The notes under the pieces are model-generated. The model was not told the DNA's origin. It was given only the letters and a program-made list of their open reading frames with translations, and did not search any database. Positions 34,588 to 43,691 of a stretch of 61,465 bases of DNA are shown in pieces. The stretch is from Collimonas antrihumi. GTDB lineage: Bacteria > Pseudomonadota > Gammaproteobacteria > Burkholderiales > Burkholderiaceae_D. The translations under genes and the position numbers were made by a program. The stretch spans positions 1-61,465 of the forward strand of contig NZ_JAGQED010000027.1 in NCBI RefSeq assembly GCF_018304965.1. The letters are read 5' to 3'. Positions within the stretch are counted from its first letter, which is position 1, and the number at the start of each line of letters is the position of its first letter.

Positions 34588-35598
34588 ATGCTAAGTTACA
34601 CACGCACCATACACACGGTAGATGCACACACCGGCGGTGAGCCGTTGCGCATCGTCATTTCCGGCTTGCCGCCGGTGCCGGGCAAGACGATTCTCGAACG
34701 CCGCAGCTGGCTCAAGGCACAGCGCGACGACGTCCGCCAGTTCCTGATGAACGAGCCGCGCGGCCATGCCGACATGTACGGTGCGTATCTGTTGCCGCCA
34801 GTGACGCCGGCCGCCGATTTCGGCGTGATCTTCATCCATAACGAAGGTTATAGCGACATGTGCGGACACGGCATCATCGCGCTCGGCAAGGTGCTGGTGG
34901 AACTCAATCATGTGGAACGTACGATACCGTTGACGCGCATCGGCTTTGATACTCCCGCCGGCTTCATCGAAGCGCAGGTCGAGTGGGACGGCATGCGCGC
35001 CGGCGCCGTTACGTTCCGCAATGTGCCGGCATTTATCTATCAGCGCGATGTCGAGGTCGAGACCCCGAGCTTTGGCAAAGTCACCGGCGACATCGTTTTC
35101 GGCGGAGCTTTCTACTACTACATGAATGCCGATCAGACCGGGCTCAAGATCAAGCCGGAGCAGGTGCGCAACCTGATCCAGCTGGGCGCGGAAACCAAGC
35201 AGGCGGTCAAGGATAAAGTCAAGATCCAGCACCCGCTGGAGCCCGGCCTGGATACCTTGTACGGCACCATCATCGATGGCGCGCCGAATGATCCGAATGC
35301 GGATCAAGCTAATGTCTGCATCTTTGCCGACCGCGAAGTAGACCGTTCGCCGACCGGCACCGGCACCTCGGGCCGCGCCGCGCAATTGTTCCTGCGGCAG
35401 AAGCTGGCCTTGAATCAGACATTGGTGAATGAAAGCATTGTCGGCAGTTGTTTCAAGGTGCGGGTGACCGGCACTGCCAAAGTCGGCGAATTCGATGCGG
35501 TGCATACCGAAGTCACCGGCAACGCCCATATCATGGGTTTCAACCAGTGGGTGCTGGAAGATAGCGATCCGTTCCCGCAAGGGTTTTTCTTGCGCTGA
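34588..35598 (+). CDS. lhpH: trans-3-hydroxy-L-proline dehydratase
   Basis: A 336-residue member of the proline racemase family. One catalytic Cys is at residue 92 (DMCGHG). The second position, Cys in racemases and 4-hydroxyproline epimerases, is Thr256 here (DRSPTGTGTSG). The Cys/Thr pair is the mark of trans-3-hydroxy-L-proline dehydratase, giving pyrroline-2-carboxylate. The start at 34588 is chosen because it gives the family N-terminus (HTVDAHTGGEPLRIV) and the upstream frame is dispersed repeat. It is followed at 33 bases by the reductase for its product. Confidence 0.88.
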   Translation: MLSYTRTIHTVDAHTGGEPLRIVISGLPPVPGKTILERRSWLKAQRDDVRQFLMNEPRGHADMYGAYLLPPVTPAADFGVIFIHNEGYSDMCGHGIIALGKVLVELNHVERTIPLTRIGFDTPAGFIEAQVEWDGMRAGAVTFRNVPAFIYQRDVEVETPSFGKVTGDIVFGGAFYYYMNADQTGLKIKPEQVRNLIQLGAETKQAVKDKVKIQHPLEPGLDTLYGTIIDGAPNDPNADQANVCIFADREVDRSPTGTGTSGRAAQLFLRQKLALNQTLVNESIVGSCFKVRVTGTAKVGEFDAVHTEVTGNAHIMGFNQWVLEDSDPFPQGFFLR

Positions 35599-35631
35599 TT
35601 TGCGCCGATTCTTTTTTTTCGTCAAAACAAC

Positions 35632-36564
35632 ATGCAAATTCTCGACGCCGAAAGCACCGCCGCCGCTCTGCCTTATTCCGAGCTGGTGCCCGCACTGGTA
35701 GCGGTTGCGCAGCAACTGCGTGAAAGCAAGATCAACGCGCCCGAACGCATGGTGGTGGAAATCGACAAGGCTAGCGTGCTGTTATGCATGCCCGCCATCG
35801 CTGCCGATATCGGCATGACCAAGCTGATCACCGTGCATGCCAATAACGCGCAGTACCAGCTGCCGGCGATTCAGGGTGAAGTGGTAGTGTTCGATGCCGC
35901 CAGCGGCCGCCGCCTGGCGCTGTTGCATGGTCCTACCGTTACAGCACGCCGGACTGCCGCGGTAAGTTTGCTCGGCATCGAAGCCTTGCTGCCGTTCAAA
36001 CCGAAATCCGCATTGCTGATCGGCACCGGAGTGCAAGCCATCGCGCATGCCGACGGCCTGGTCGAATATTTTGGCGTCAATGAATTTTGGGTGGCAGCGC
36101 GCGATATGCAAAAGACCCAGGCATTTTGCGATGCCTTGCTGGTGCGTCATCCGCATATCGCAATCAAGCCGCTGGACGTCGCGACGCTGGCCACTGATTT
36201 GCCGCATACGGATGTCCTGATAGCGTTGACCACTTCGCGCACAGCCGTGATTCCTGCCAATATCGCCGCGACCACGTTGGCGATCGGCGTAGGCGCCTTC
36301 AAACCGGATATGGTGGAGTTCCCGGCCGAGCTTTTGCACAGCCGCACCGTGGTAGTCGACTGCCTGGCCGGCGCCAAACATGAAGCTGGCGATTTGCTGC
36401 AAGCGCAGGTCGACTGGAGCAAAGTGGTTGAATTACCCGACGTGCTGGCCCATGGCTTTACCCAGCAGGCACTGCTGCCGGTGTACAAGACCGTCGGCCA
36501 GGCCGCCTGGGACCTGGCGGCGGCGCGGGTAGCGATTGCATCGCTTGCGCGCATGAAGGGTTAA
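35632..36564 (+). CDS. lhpI: Pyrroline-2-carboxylate reductase, ornithine cyclodeaminase family
   Basis: A 310-residue member of the ornithine cyclodeaminase/mu-crystallin family. The NAD(P) site is LLIGTGVQAIAHADGL (about 124-139), and conserved GPTVTARRTAAVSLLG is present. Placed directly after the 3-hydroxyproline dehydratase, it most likely reduces pyrroline-2-carboxylate to L-proline. A true ornithine cyclodeaminase or an unrelated imine reductase is less likely. The pair forms a two-step route from trans-3-hydroxyproline to proline. Confidence 0.85.
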   Translation: MQILDAESTAAALPYSELVPALVAVAQQLRESKINAPERMVVEIDKASVLLCMPAIAADIGMTKLITVHANNAQYQLPAIQGEVVVFDAASGRRLALLHGPTVTARRTAAVSLLGIEALLPFKPKSALLIGTGVQAIAHADGLVEYFGVNEFWVAARDMQKTQAFCDALLVRHPHIAIKPLDVATLATDLPHTDVLIALTTSRTAVIPANIAATTLAIGVGAFKPDMVEFPAELLHSRTVVVDCLAGAKHEAGDLLQAQVDWSKVVELPDVLAHGFTQQALLPVYKTVGQAAWDLAAARVAIASLARMKG

Positions 36565-36565
36565 C

Positions 36566-37060
36566 GTGATTCGTAACGCGGTAGACGCCGATTGCATGAG
36601 CCTGACCGCGCTGTCGGTCCAGGTCTGGCTGCACACCTATGCCACCGAAGGCGTCAGCGATGACCTGGCGCGTGAGGTGATGTCTACCTTTACGCCGGAG
36701 TATTTCCGCGAGATCATTGCCGATCCCGATTACCGGCTGTTTGTGAAAGCGGACGGAGAAAATCTGCTTGGGTATATCCTGCTCGATCTGGATTCGCGCT
36801 GTGACGAAGCAAATTTCGGCGGGATTGAGGTCGACACGCTATACGTGCAGGAACATTTTCACGGGCGCGGCATCGGCCGCGCGCTGTTGGGGCACGCGAT
36901 CGATAACGTCGGCACCAGGCTCTGGCTTAGGGCCTGGGCCGGCAATGTACAGGCGCTGGCCTTCTACCGCGCCTACGGCTTCGTCGACATCGGTACTGCC
37001 TGGCACGTATTCGAAGACCAGAAATATGAGAACCGAATACTGGCTTATCAGAAAGCCTGA
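36566..37060 (+). CDS. GNAT-family N-acetyltransferase
   Basis: A 164-residue acetyltransferase starting with GTG one base after the lhpI stop. The acetyl-CoA motif is VQEHFHGRGIGRALLGHAI (about 92-110), and NVQALAFYRAYGF is the C-terminal signature. The substrate is unknown. It is co-transcribed with the hydroxyproline genes and ends convergent with the rhodanese gene. Confidence 0.85.
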   Translation: MIRNAVDADCMSLTALSVQVWLHTYATEGVSDDLAREVMSTFTPEYFREIIADPDYRLFVKADGENLLGYILLDLDSRCDEANFGGIEVDTLYVQEHFHGRGIGRALLGHAIDNVGTRLWLRAWAGNVQALAFYRAYGFVDIGTAWHVFEDQKYENRILAYQKA

Positions 37061-37081
37061 ATCAACGCCTGGGAAACAACC

Positions 37082-37546
37082 TCAGGCACCCGACCAAGGC
37101 AACCCTGCCTTGCACCAGCCATTGACGTTTTTACGATGGCCGTTGTTATCCTTATCGCCTTCAAAACCTTCCAGAATATTGAAGCAATTGCTGTAACCGT
37201 GTTCGGTGGCCAGCTTGGCCGCATGTTGCGAGCGCACGCCGGAGCGGCACAGGAACAACAAAGGCGTCCCTTTTTCCGCAACCTGCGCCAGTTGCGCCAG
37301 GAAGTCTGGATTCTGCACGCCGCCGGGATATTGCGACCATTGCACCGCGGCATGCTGCGACTCGCGAATCGCTACCCGGCCGACCCAGTCGCGCTCAGCA
37401 TTGGTGCGGACATCCACCAGGATCGTCGCGACATCGCTTTCCAATAAAGAGAAGGCCTCGCTTGGCGTGACGGCACCGGCATAGGGCAGGTGATCATTTT
37501 GACCACGTTGTTTGGCAGTGGTCAGGATTTCGTTACTGCTAGGCAT
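37082..37546 (-). CDS. Rhodanese-like sulfurtransferase
   Basis: A 154-residue single-domain rhodanese. The active-site loop is LFLCRSGVRSQHAA with catalytic Cys, after ILVDVRTNAERDWVG. AGGAG lies nine bases before the ATG at 37546. It is divergent from glnA, and the 434-base gap between them carries the glnA control sites. Confidence 0.88.
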   Translation of the reverse strand: MPSSNEILTTAKQRGQNDHLPYAGAVTPSEAFSLLESDVATILVDVRTNAERDWVGRVAIRESQHAAVQWSQYPGGVQNPDFLAQLAQVAEKGTPLLFLCRSGVRSQHAAKLATEHGYSNCFNILEGFEGDKDNNGHRKNVNGWCKAGLPWSGA

Positions 37547-37611
37547 GGCATTTCTCCTGGAGAATTCGATTTCGTGTTGGTGATTAATTTAAATCTTAAC
37601 TTAGCCTTATT

Positions 37612-37696
37612 CGCACTTAATTGGTGCGAATTAGTGATTTACCTGATTGCTTGCACAAAAATGGTGCTTTCATTTTTCATTGCACCTGATTGGTGA
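37612..37696 (+). promoter_or_regulatory. Three NtrC-binding sites upstream of glnA
   Basis: Three matches to the NtrC consensus TGCAC-N5-TGGTGC: CGCACTTAATTGGTGCG (37612-37628), TGCACAAAAATGGTGC (37652-37667) and TGCACCTGATTGGTGA (37681-37696). They lie 106-190 bases upstream of the sigma-54 promoter, a normal enhancer distance. NtrC itself is encoded at 41797. Confidence 0.8.
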
Positions 37697-37801
37697 TTCG
37701 ATATTGTTGCAATGGCAAGGCTAACAGTGTGAAAAGGTAAATAAAGCCTTCCAAACAAGCAAATTACCAGACCAAATAAGCACTATCTCACAAACGGATG
37801 G

Positions 37802-37817
37802 TGGCATGGATTCTGCT
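37802..37817 (+). promoter_or_regulatory. Sigma-54 promoter of glnA
   Basis: TGGCATGGATTCTGCT matches the -24/-12 consensus TGGCAY-N-TTGCW with the right GG to GC spacing. It leaves a leader of about 150 bases before glnA. Confidence 0.8.
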
Positions 37818-37980
37818 ATCATCCTGCACTGAGTTCTGGTCGTACTGAATTGCTGTCCGGTCTGAGGATGCTCACTACCTGTCCATGATGTTACTGCGAC
37901 GCTGAGATCCGCGTGCAACAGATCTTGAGCAGGTCACACAATTTAAAAATGCAGTACTTTCATTAATTTAGGAGATTCAC

Positions 37981-39396
37981 ATGGCAATGACGGCCGCAGA
38001 AGTCTTGAAAATGGCAAAAGACAACGAAGTCAAATTCGTTGATTTTCGCTTCGCTGACACCAAAGGCAAGGAGCAGCACGTAACTGTTCCGGTCTCTCAT
38101 TTCGATATCGATAAATTTGAGTCGGGTCATGCATTTGACGGTTCTTCTATTGCTGGTTGGAAGGGTATTGAAGCTTCCGACATGTTGTTGATGCCGGACC
38201 CGAACACCGCCAACATCGACCCGTTCATGGAAGAAACCACATTGTTCATGCAATGTGACGTGATCGAACCATCCGACGGCAAGGGCTACGACCGCGACCC
38301 GCGTTCGATCGCCAAGCGCGCTGAAGCCTATCTGAAATCTTCCGGCCTGGGCGATACTGCCTATTTCGGTCCAGAACCAGAATTCTTCATTTTCGACGAC
38401 GTCCGTTGGGGCTCCGACATGTCGGGCTGCTTCGTCAAGATCGGTTCCGAAGAAGCTTCCTGGAGCACCGGCGCCAAGCTCGAAGGCGGCAACACCGGCC
38501 ATCGTCCAACCGTCAAGGGCGGCTATTTCCCAGTGCCACCGGTCGACAGCTTCCAAGACATGCGTTCGGAAATGTGCCTGATCCTGGAATCGCTGGGCAT
38601 CCCGGTTGAAGTGCATCACCACGAAGTGGCTGGCGCCGGCCAAAATGAAATCGGCACCAAGTTCTCGACGCTGGTCGAGCGCGCCGACTGGACCCAGAAC
38701 ATGAAATATGTGATCTGGAACGTTGCCCACACTTACGGCAAGACCGCTACTTTCATGCCTAAGCCTATCGTTGGCGACAACGGTTCCGGCATGCACGTGC
38801 ATCAATCGGTCTGGAAAGACGGCAAGAACCTGTTTGCTGGCGACGGCTATGCCGGCCTGTCCGAATTCGCGCTGTTCTACATCGGCGGCATCATCAAGCA
38901 TGCTAAGGCGCTGAACGCGATCACCAACCCAGGCACCAACTCGTACAAGCGTCTGGTTCCAGGTTACGAAGCACCGGTCAAGCTGGCTTACTCGGCGCGT
39001 AACCGTTCGGCTTCGATCCGTATTCCGCACGTGGCGAATCCAAAGGGCCGTCGTATCGAAACCCGTTTCCCGGATCCGCTGGCTAACCCGTACCTGTGCT
39101 TCTCGGCATTGCTGATGGCTGGTCTGGACGGCGTGCAGAACAAGATCCATCCAGGCGAGGCAGCATCGAAAGATCTGTACCATCTGCCACCAGAAGAAGA
39201 CAAACTGATCCCTACCGTTTGCGCTTCGCTGGAAGAAGCTCTGGAAGCACTGGACAAGGATCGCGAGTTCCTGACCCGTGGCGGCGTATTCAGCGACAGC
39301 ATGATCGATGCTTACCTGGACTTGAAAATGCAAGAAGTTCAACGCTTCCGCATGACGACGCACCCGATCGAATTCGACATGTACTATTCGGTATAA
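37981..39396 (+). CDS. glnA: Glutamine synthetase, type I
   Basis: A 471-residue dodecamer subunit that makes glutamine from glutamate, ammonia and ATP. Motifs are [51 protein letters not shown] (with GDNG before) and the adenylylation site Tyr400 in [10 protein letters not shown]. This is the adenylylation-regulated class. GGAG lies close before the ATG. Control by NtrC and sigma-54 is predicted from upstream sites. Confidence 0.97.
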   Translation: MAMTAAEVLKMAKDNEVKFVDFRFADTKGKEQHVTVPVSHFDIDKFESGHAFDGSSIAGWKGIEASDMLLMPDPNTANIDPFMEETTLFMQCDVIEPSDGKGYDRDPRSIAKRAEAYLKSSGLGDTAYFGPEPEFFIFDDVRWGSDMSGCFVKIGSEEASWSTGAKLEGGNTGHRPTVKGGYFPVPPVDSFQDMRSEMCLILESLGIPVEVHHHEVAGAGQNEIGTKFSTLVERADWTQNMKYVIWNVAHTYGKTATFMPKPIVGDNGSGMHVHQSVWKDGKNLFAGDGYAGLSEFALFYIGGIIKHAKALNAITNPGTNSYKRLVPGYEAPVKLAYSARNRSASIRIPHVANPKGRRIETRFPDPLANPYLCFSALLMAGLDGVQNKIHPGEAASKDLYHLPPEEDKLIPTVCASLEEALEALDKDREFLTRGGVFSDSMIDAYLDLKMQEVQRFRMTTHPIEFDMYYSV

Positions 39397-39462
39397 GTCA
39401 TAAGTTGATTCGTAAGTTTTGAAGGGCTGCCTTGCCTTGTGCAAGGCTGACCGGCAAGATAA

Positions 39463-39492
39463 AAAAGGACAGGAGATTTTTCCTGTCCTTTT
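39463..39492 (+). terminator. Intrinsic terminator after glnA
   Basis: AAAAGGACAGGA pairs with TCCTGTCCTTTT around GATTTT, followed by GTTTTTTT. Confidence 0.9.
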
Positions 39493-39619
39493 GTTTTTTT
39501 TACATGCTTGTTTTCTTTATCAACGTGTCGTAATTTATATTGTGAAGGATGGTTTGTCATTGGAAGTTTCTTGACATAAACTAGCGTCTCGATTGACGAT
39601 TGAATTGCGAAGAAAGTCT

Positions 39620-40171
39620 ATGAAGCAGCCTATGATGCGTCCAATGTTGCGTCCTACGTTACGTTTTCCCCGGGGTTTCCTGCTGTTGGCTGCCGTCAGC
39701 ATGTTCGGCGGCACGTTCAGCGCCACCGTCCACGCCCAAAGCGAAGTCTTTCTGTGTGTTGACCAGAACGGCGTCAAGGAATACAAGAACACCGGCGATA
39801 CCAAAGGTTGCAAACGTGTCAGTTTGCCGCCGTTGACTGTGACTACTTCGTCCAGCAAGCCGAGCGGGGGCGGAGGCGCGGCTTCCAGCAAGCCGGCAGC
39901 ATCAACGCCGTCTGATTTCCCGAAGGTGGATAACGGCACGCAAAAGGCGCGCGACAACGATCGCCGCCAGATCCTGCAGGATGAGATGAGGAATGAGCAG
40001 GAGCGCCTGGCCAATCTCAAGAAGGAATACAACGATGGCACGCCGGATCGGCAAGGCAACGAACGCAATTACGCCAAATACCAGGAACGGGTGGCGTCGA
40101 TGAAAGAAGATATTGCCCGCAGCGAGAAAAATATCGATGCCCTCAACCGGGAACTGTCGAATCTCAAGTAA
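39620..40171 (+). CDS. DUF4124-type periplasmic coiled-coil protein
   Basis: A 183-residue secreted protein. The signal peptide is FLLLAAVSMFGGTFSATVHA. A short domain with FLCVDQNGVKEYKNTGDTKG and Cys (DUF4124-like) follows, then a Ser/Gly/Pro linker and a C-terminal charged coiled coil (about 120-183). The start at 39620 is preferred over 39593 because it is nearer the signal peptide. It lies between glnA and glnL, a place where DUF4124 genes are often found in Burkholderiales; the role is unknown. Confidence 0.72.
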   Translation: MKQPMMRPMLRPTLRFPRGFLLLAAVSMFGGTFSATVHAQSEVFLCVDQNGVKEYKNTGDTKGCKRVSLPPLTVTTSSSKPSGGGGAASSKPAASTPSDFPKVDNGTQKARDNDRRQILQDEMRNEQERLANLKKEYNDGTPDRQGNERNYAKYQERVASMKEDIARSEKNIDALNRELSNLK

Positions 40172-40204
40172 TACCGCGCATGGTATCAACCTTGCTTGAT
40201 CCAT

Positions 40205-40231
40205 AAGGCCGCTACTGCGGCCTTTATTTTT
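40205..40231 (+). terminator. Intrinsic terminator after the DUF4124 gene
   Basis: AAGGCCGC-TACT-GCGGCCTT followed by TATTTTTG. Confidence 0.85.
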
Positions 40232-40244
40232 GCCTATCGGTATA

Positions 40245-40406
40245 GGAGTCAGTCGGACTTAGGTGATCGGCTGCAAAAATATCTGAGCGGACCATATTTC
40301 ACCAGCTTCTTGGTCAATAGCTAGGCTATTGACACTGCGAATCCGGCAAAATCTGTCCTCGCTCAGTTATTTTTTTCGCTTCGATCCCCTAAGCCCGACT
40401 GACTCC
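40245..40406. repeat. 162-bp long imperfect palindrome (MITE-like)
   Basis: The outer arms are 19 bases (GGAGTCAGTCGGACTTAGG, 40245-40263, and its complement at 40388-40406, one mismatch). Pairing continues inwards through GATCG/CGATC, CTGAGCG/CGCTCAG and a perfect centre GTCAATAGC-TAG-GCTATTGAC, so almost the entire element folds into one hairpin. It has no coding capacity and no clear target duplication. It could be a MITE or a dispersed palindrome. Confidence 0.7.
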
Positions 40407-40620
40407 AAGATAATGCCAGGGCCGGACGCACCATAATGTGGCGATTCTGCATGTTACCCACCGACATTGCCTACAAAGCTTGTTATGCTCGGAAAATGCA
40501 CCATTTCAATCACGAAGACAGTGTTAACGACGTCGAGATGCCATGGGGTGCCGAGCGTGCTTCCCGACGCTGGCGCCACCACGCTCTGCCTGGACCAGGC
40601 TTTTTAATAAGGATGCCAGG

Positions 40621-41703
40621 ATGTCAATAAAAACCACCGAACGGCACGCACTTGCCAGCCTTGATCTGCTGGCGTCCGCAGTACTGGTGCTGGATCAGCA
40701 CGGCCGCCTGGTGTTTGCCAACGCCGCTGCGGAAAATCTGCTGGAAAGCTCCTGCCGCCTGCTGTTGCAGCAGACCCTGTCAGACCTGTTCATGAATCCG
40801 GAGCAGTTGATTGCGATTTATCAGCAAGCGCTGCAACATCAATTCGACGATTCGCGCCAGGACCTGATCCTGGAACGCATGGGGCGTGAACCCTTGTGGG
40901 TCGACACCATCGTCACCGCCCTCGACAACCCTGATATGCCGGTGCTGATCGAGTTGCGCGAAAATGTGCAGCAACTCAAGCTGGAGCGGGAAGAGCGCCT
41001 GATCGACCAGAGCCAGGTCAATAAAGAGCTGATCCGTAACCTGGCGCACGAAATCAAGAATCCTTTGGGCGGCATCCGCGGCGCCGCCCAGTTGCTGGAG
41101 CTGGAGCTGCCGGAGCGCCACCTCAAGGAGTTGCGCGAGTACACGCAAGTCATCATCAAGGAAGCCGATCGCCTGCAGACCCTGGTGGACCGTCTGCTGG
41201 CGCCGCACCGGCTGGCGCAGATCGTCGGCGACGTCAATATCCATGAGGTGTGCGAGCGGGTGCGCAGCCTGATCGTGGCGGAATTTCCAAGCGGCTTGAG
41301 CATCAAGCGCGATTACGATCTGTCGATTCCGCAGTTCCGCGGCGACAAGGAACAACTGATCCAGGCGATTTTGAATATTGCCCACAACGCAGCGCAAGCG
41401 CTGAGCGAGCGTATCAAAACGGGCGATGCCGAGCTGGTTTTCCAGAGCCGGGTAGTGCGGCAAGTGACCTTGGCCAAGGTGCGTTACCGGCTGGCACTAG
41501 ACTTGCATATCATCGACAATGGACCTGGCATCCCGGCCGAGATTCAGGAACGCATTTTCTATCCGCTGGTATCGGGACGCGATGGCGGCAGCGGTTTGGG
41601 TTTGACGCTGGCGCAAACCTTTGTGCAACAGCACATGGGTGTCATCGAATGCGAAAGCCGGCCGGGATATACAGATTTCAGAATTCTGATACCGCTACCT
41701 TGA
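40621..41703 (+). CDS. glnL: Nitrogen regulation sensor kinase NtrB
   Basis: A 360-residue soluble histidine kinase. The N-terminal PAS domain (about 10-120) is followed by the phosphorylation site His143 in RNLAHEIKNPLGGIRGAA, the N box IAHNAAQAL and the G boxes in DNGPGIP and GSGLGLTLAQTFVQQH. It phosphorylates NtrC when nitrogen is low, under PII control. AGGATGCCAGG precedes the ATG at 40621. Together with glnG it forms a pair 94 bases apart. Confidence 0.95.
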   Translation: MSIKTTERHALASLDLLASAVLVLDQHGRLVFANAAAENLLESSCRLLLQQTLSDLFMNPEQLIAIYQQALQHQFDDSRQDLILERMGREPLWVDTIVTALDNPDMPVLIELRENVQQLKLEREERLIDQSQVNKELIRNLAHEIKNPLGGIRGAAQLLELELPERHLKELREYTQVIIKEADRLQTLVDRLLAPHRLAQIVGDVNIHEVCERVRSLIVAEFPSGLSIKRDYDLSIPQFRGDKEQLIQAILNIAHNAAQALSERIKTGDAELVFQSRVVRQVTLAKVRYRLALDLHIIDNGPGIPAEIQERIFYPLVSGRDGGSGLGLTLAQTFVQQHMGVIECESRPGYTDFRILIPLP

Positions 41704-41796
41704 TGGCTGCCTGCAAGATCGGCAATTTGATATGGCGGTTTTCATCGCGATGACAAACAGTTTAAAGGACTGCGTTCTTGACGCAGCAGAAACCAC

Positions 41797-43338
41797 ATGA
41801 AACCAATCTGGATTGTTGACGACGACGAATCGATTCGATGGGTGCTTGAAAAAGCGCTGGCCCGCGAAAACCTGACTACCAAGAGTTTCTCCAATGCGCG
41901 CGATGCAATCGAAGCGCTGCAATCGAGCACACCGCAGGTGCTGGTGTCCGATATCCGCATGCCTGGCGCTTCCGGCCTGGAGTTGTTGCAGACCGTCAAA
42001 GCCAAGTTTCCCGGCGTGCCGGTGATTATCATCACCGCTTTTTCCGATCTCGATTCCGCCGTTGCCGCATTTCAGGGCGGCGCGTTTGAATACCTGGCCA
42101 AGCCGTTTGATGTCGACAAGGCAGTCGAACTGATCCGGCGTGCGCTGGAAGAAAGTTTGCGCGAGGCGAATGTCGAGCAAGCGTCTGCCGAGACGCCGGA
42201 AATCCTGGGACAGGCGCCGGCGATGCAGGACGTATTTCGCGCCATCGGCCGCTTGTCGCAATCGAATGTGACGGTGCTGATCACCGGCGAATCGGGTACC
42301 GGTAAAGAGCTGGTGGCGCGCGCCTTGCACAAGCATAGCCCGCGCGCGGCGCAGCCGTTCATCGCCCTTAACACCGCGGCGATTCCGAAGGATTTGCTGG
42401 AGTCGGAATTGTTCGGCCATGAGCGCGGCGCATTTACCGGCGCCCAGGCATCGCGCCGCGGCCGCTTTGAACAAGCCGAAGGCGGCACCTTGTTCCTGGA
42501 TGAAATCGGCGACATGCCGTTTGATTTGCAGACCCGCTTGCTGCGGGTTTTATCGGATGGCCATTTCTACCGGGTGGGCGGACATCAGTCATTGAAAGCT
42601 AACGTCCGCGTTATCGCAGCGACCCACCAGAACCTGGAGACGCGGGTCCGTGAGGGTCTGTTCCGGGAAGACTTGTATCACCGTTTGAATGTGATCAGGC
42701 TGCGCCTGCCGAGCTTGCGCGAGCGGCGCGAAGACATCCCGATCCTGACGCGCTACTTCCTTAGCCAGAGCGCCAAACAACTCGGTGTCGAAAGCAAGCG
42801 GGTATCCGATAACGCCATGCGTTTCATGAGCGGTCTGGATTTGCCGGGCAACGTCCGCCAGTTGGAAAACCTGTGCAACTGGATTACCGTGATGGCGCCT
42901 GGCCAGACCGTCGAGATCAAGGATTTGCCGCAAGATCTGGTCGGCGGCCACGATCAAAGCCTGCAGCTGGAAAGCCCGGCCAGCCGGCCGGTAGCGTTCG
43001 ATCCGCATCTTGCAGCGCCAGCCGCCGCCACGCAATATCCAGAGGTGTCGACGCCGCTGGGGCAAGTCGCAATCAGTGGCGAAATGCAAAGCGAAAAGCA
43101 AAGCGAAAAGCAAAGCTGGATCGCTTTGCTCGAAATTGAAGCTGCGCAAATGCTCATCAATGGCGACGCCGATGTGATGGATGTGCTGGGCCGGCAATTT
43201 GAATCGGCCTTGATCAAAATTGCATTGCGTCATACCCATGGACGCAAGAACGATGCCGCGGTACGTCTCGGCATCGGACGCAATACCATCACGCGCAAGA
43301 TTCAGGAACTAGGCATTGCCGGCGCCAAGGACGACTGA
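41797..43338 (+). CDS. glnG: Nitrogen regulation response regulator NtrC
   Basis: A 513-residue sigma-54 activator. The receiver domain has Asp52 in VLVSDIRMPG. The AAA+ domain has Walker A GESGTGKE, the sigma-54 contact GAFTGA loop in HERGAFTGAQ, and Walker B TLFLDEIGDMP. The C-terminal Fis helix-turn-helix ends with AAVRLGIGRNTITRKIQELG. A Gln/Lys/Ser linker near residues 430-442 contains a tandem SEKQSEKQ repeat. It would bind the three sites upstream of glnA. Confidence 0.96.
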   Translation: MKPIWIVDDDESIRWVLEKALARENLTTKSFSNARDAIEALQSSTPQVLVSDIRMPGASGLELLQTVKAKFPGVPVIIITAFSDLDSAVAAFQGGAFEYLAKPFDVDKAVELIRRALEESLREANVEQASAETPEILGQAPAMQDVFRAIGRLSQSNVTVLITGESGTGKELVARALHKHSPRAAQPFIALNTAAIPKDLLESELFGHERGAFTGAQASRRGRFEQAEGGTLFLDEIGDMPFDLQTRLLRVLSDGHFYRVGGHQSLKANVRVIAATHQNLETRVREGLFREDLYHRLNVIRLRLPSLRERREDIPILTRYFLSQSAKQLGVESKRVSDNAMRFMSGLDLPGNVRQLENLCNWITVMAPGQTVEIKDLPQDLVGGHDQSLQLESPASRPVAFDPHLAAPAAATQYPEVSTPLGQVAISGEMQSEKQSEKQSWIALLEIEAAQMLINGDADVMDVLGRQFESALIKIALRHTHGRKNDAAVRLGIGRNTITRKIQELGIAGAKDD

Positions 43339-43354
43339 CGCCGGAACCGACAAG

Positions 43355-43379
43355 ACAAGGCCGCGCTCAGCGGTCTTGT
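43355..43379 (+). terminator. Terminator after glnG
   Basis: ACAAGGCCGC pairs with GCGGTCTTGT (one G-U) around GCTCA, followed by a short T-rich run. Confidence 0.65.
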
Positions 43380-43499
43380 TGTTTCCGTAATTTACACCGC
43401 GGGCGGTGCGGCTGACTTTCAGTCACACCTTCAGCCTCATCCTGAGTTCCATCACATTGCGCAGTTCGCGCACATGATCACACATAAACGAGCAACGGA

Positions 43500-43523
43500 C
43501 AGACGAATAAGATTATTCGTCTG
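43500..43523. promoter_or_regulatory. 24-bp near-perfect palindrome upstream of the MliC-like gene
   Basis: CAGACGAATAA-GA-TTATTCGTCTG, two 11-base arms with a 2-base centre. The small centre suits a protein-binding operator better than an RNA hairpin. It is 169 bases before the ATG at 43692. Confidence 0.5.
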
Positions 43524-43574
43524 CCGGTGAATTTTGCGGGCCAAGAAGATTTAAAATTTGTCTCGATTGGCAAA

Positions 43575-43675
43575 CATAAATAGCGTCTCTATGCAAAATG
43601 GCAAGACGGACGTTTATGCGAGCCAACGGATTCCCTCGTCGTGATCAACGACGGGGGCTATGCTTACTTATAGCC
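43575..43675 (+). promoter_or_regulatory. Structured leader of the MliC-like gene
   Basis: Three consecutive hairpins: CATAAA/TTTATG enclosing CGTCT/AGACG (43575-43618), CCCTCGTCG/CGACGGGGG (43633-43657, one G-U) and GGCTAT/ATAGCC (43656-43675). The last two share bases 43656-43657, so they compete at the edge. It resembles no riboswitch class I recognise; there is no ORF. Confidence 0.4.
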
Positions 43676-43691
43676 TTCGGGCCGGGACAAC

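Noticed and set aside
37850-37870. Second sigma-54-like box TGGTCGTACTGAATTGCT
   Set aside because: The GG to GC distance is two bases too long for a -24/-12 promoter.
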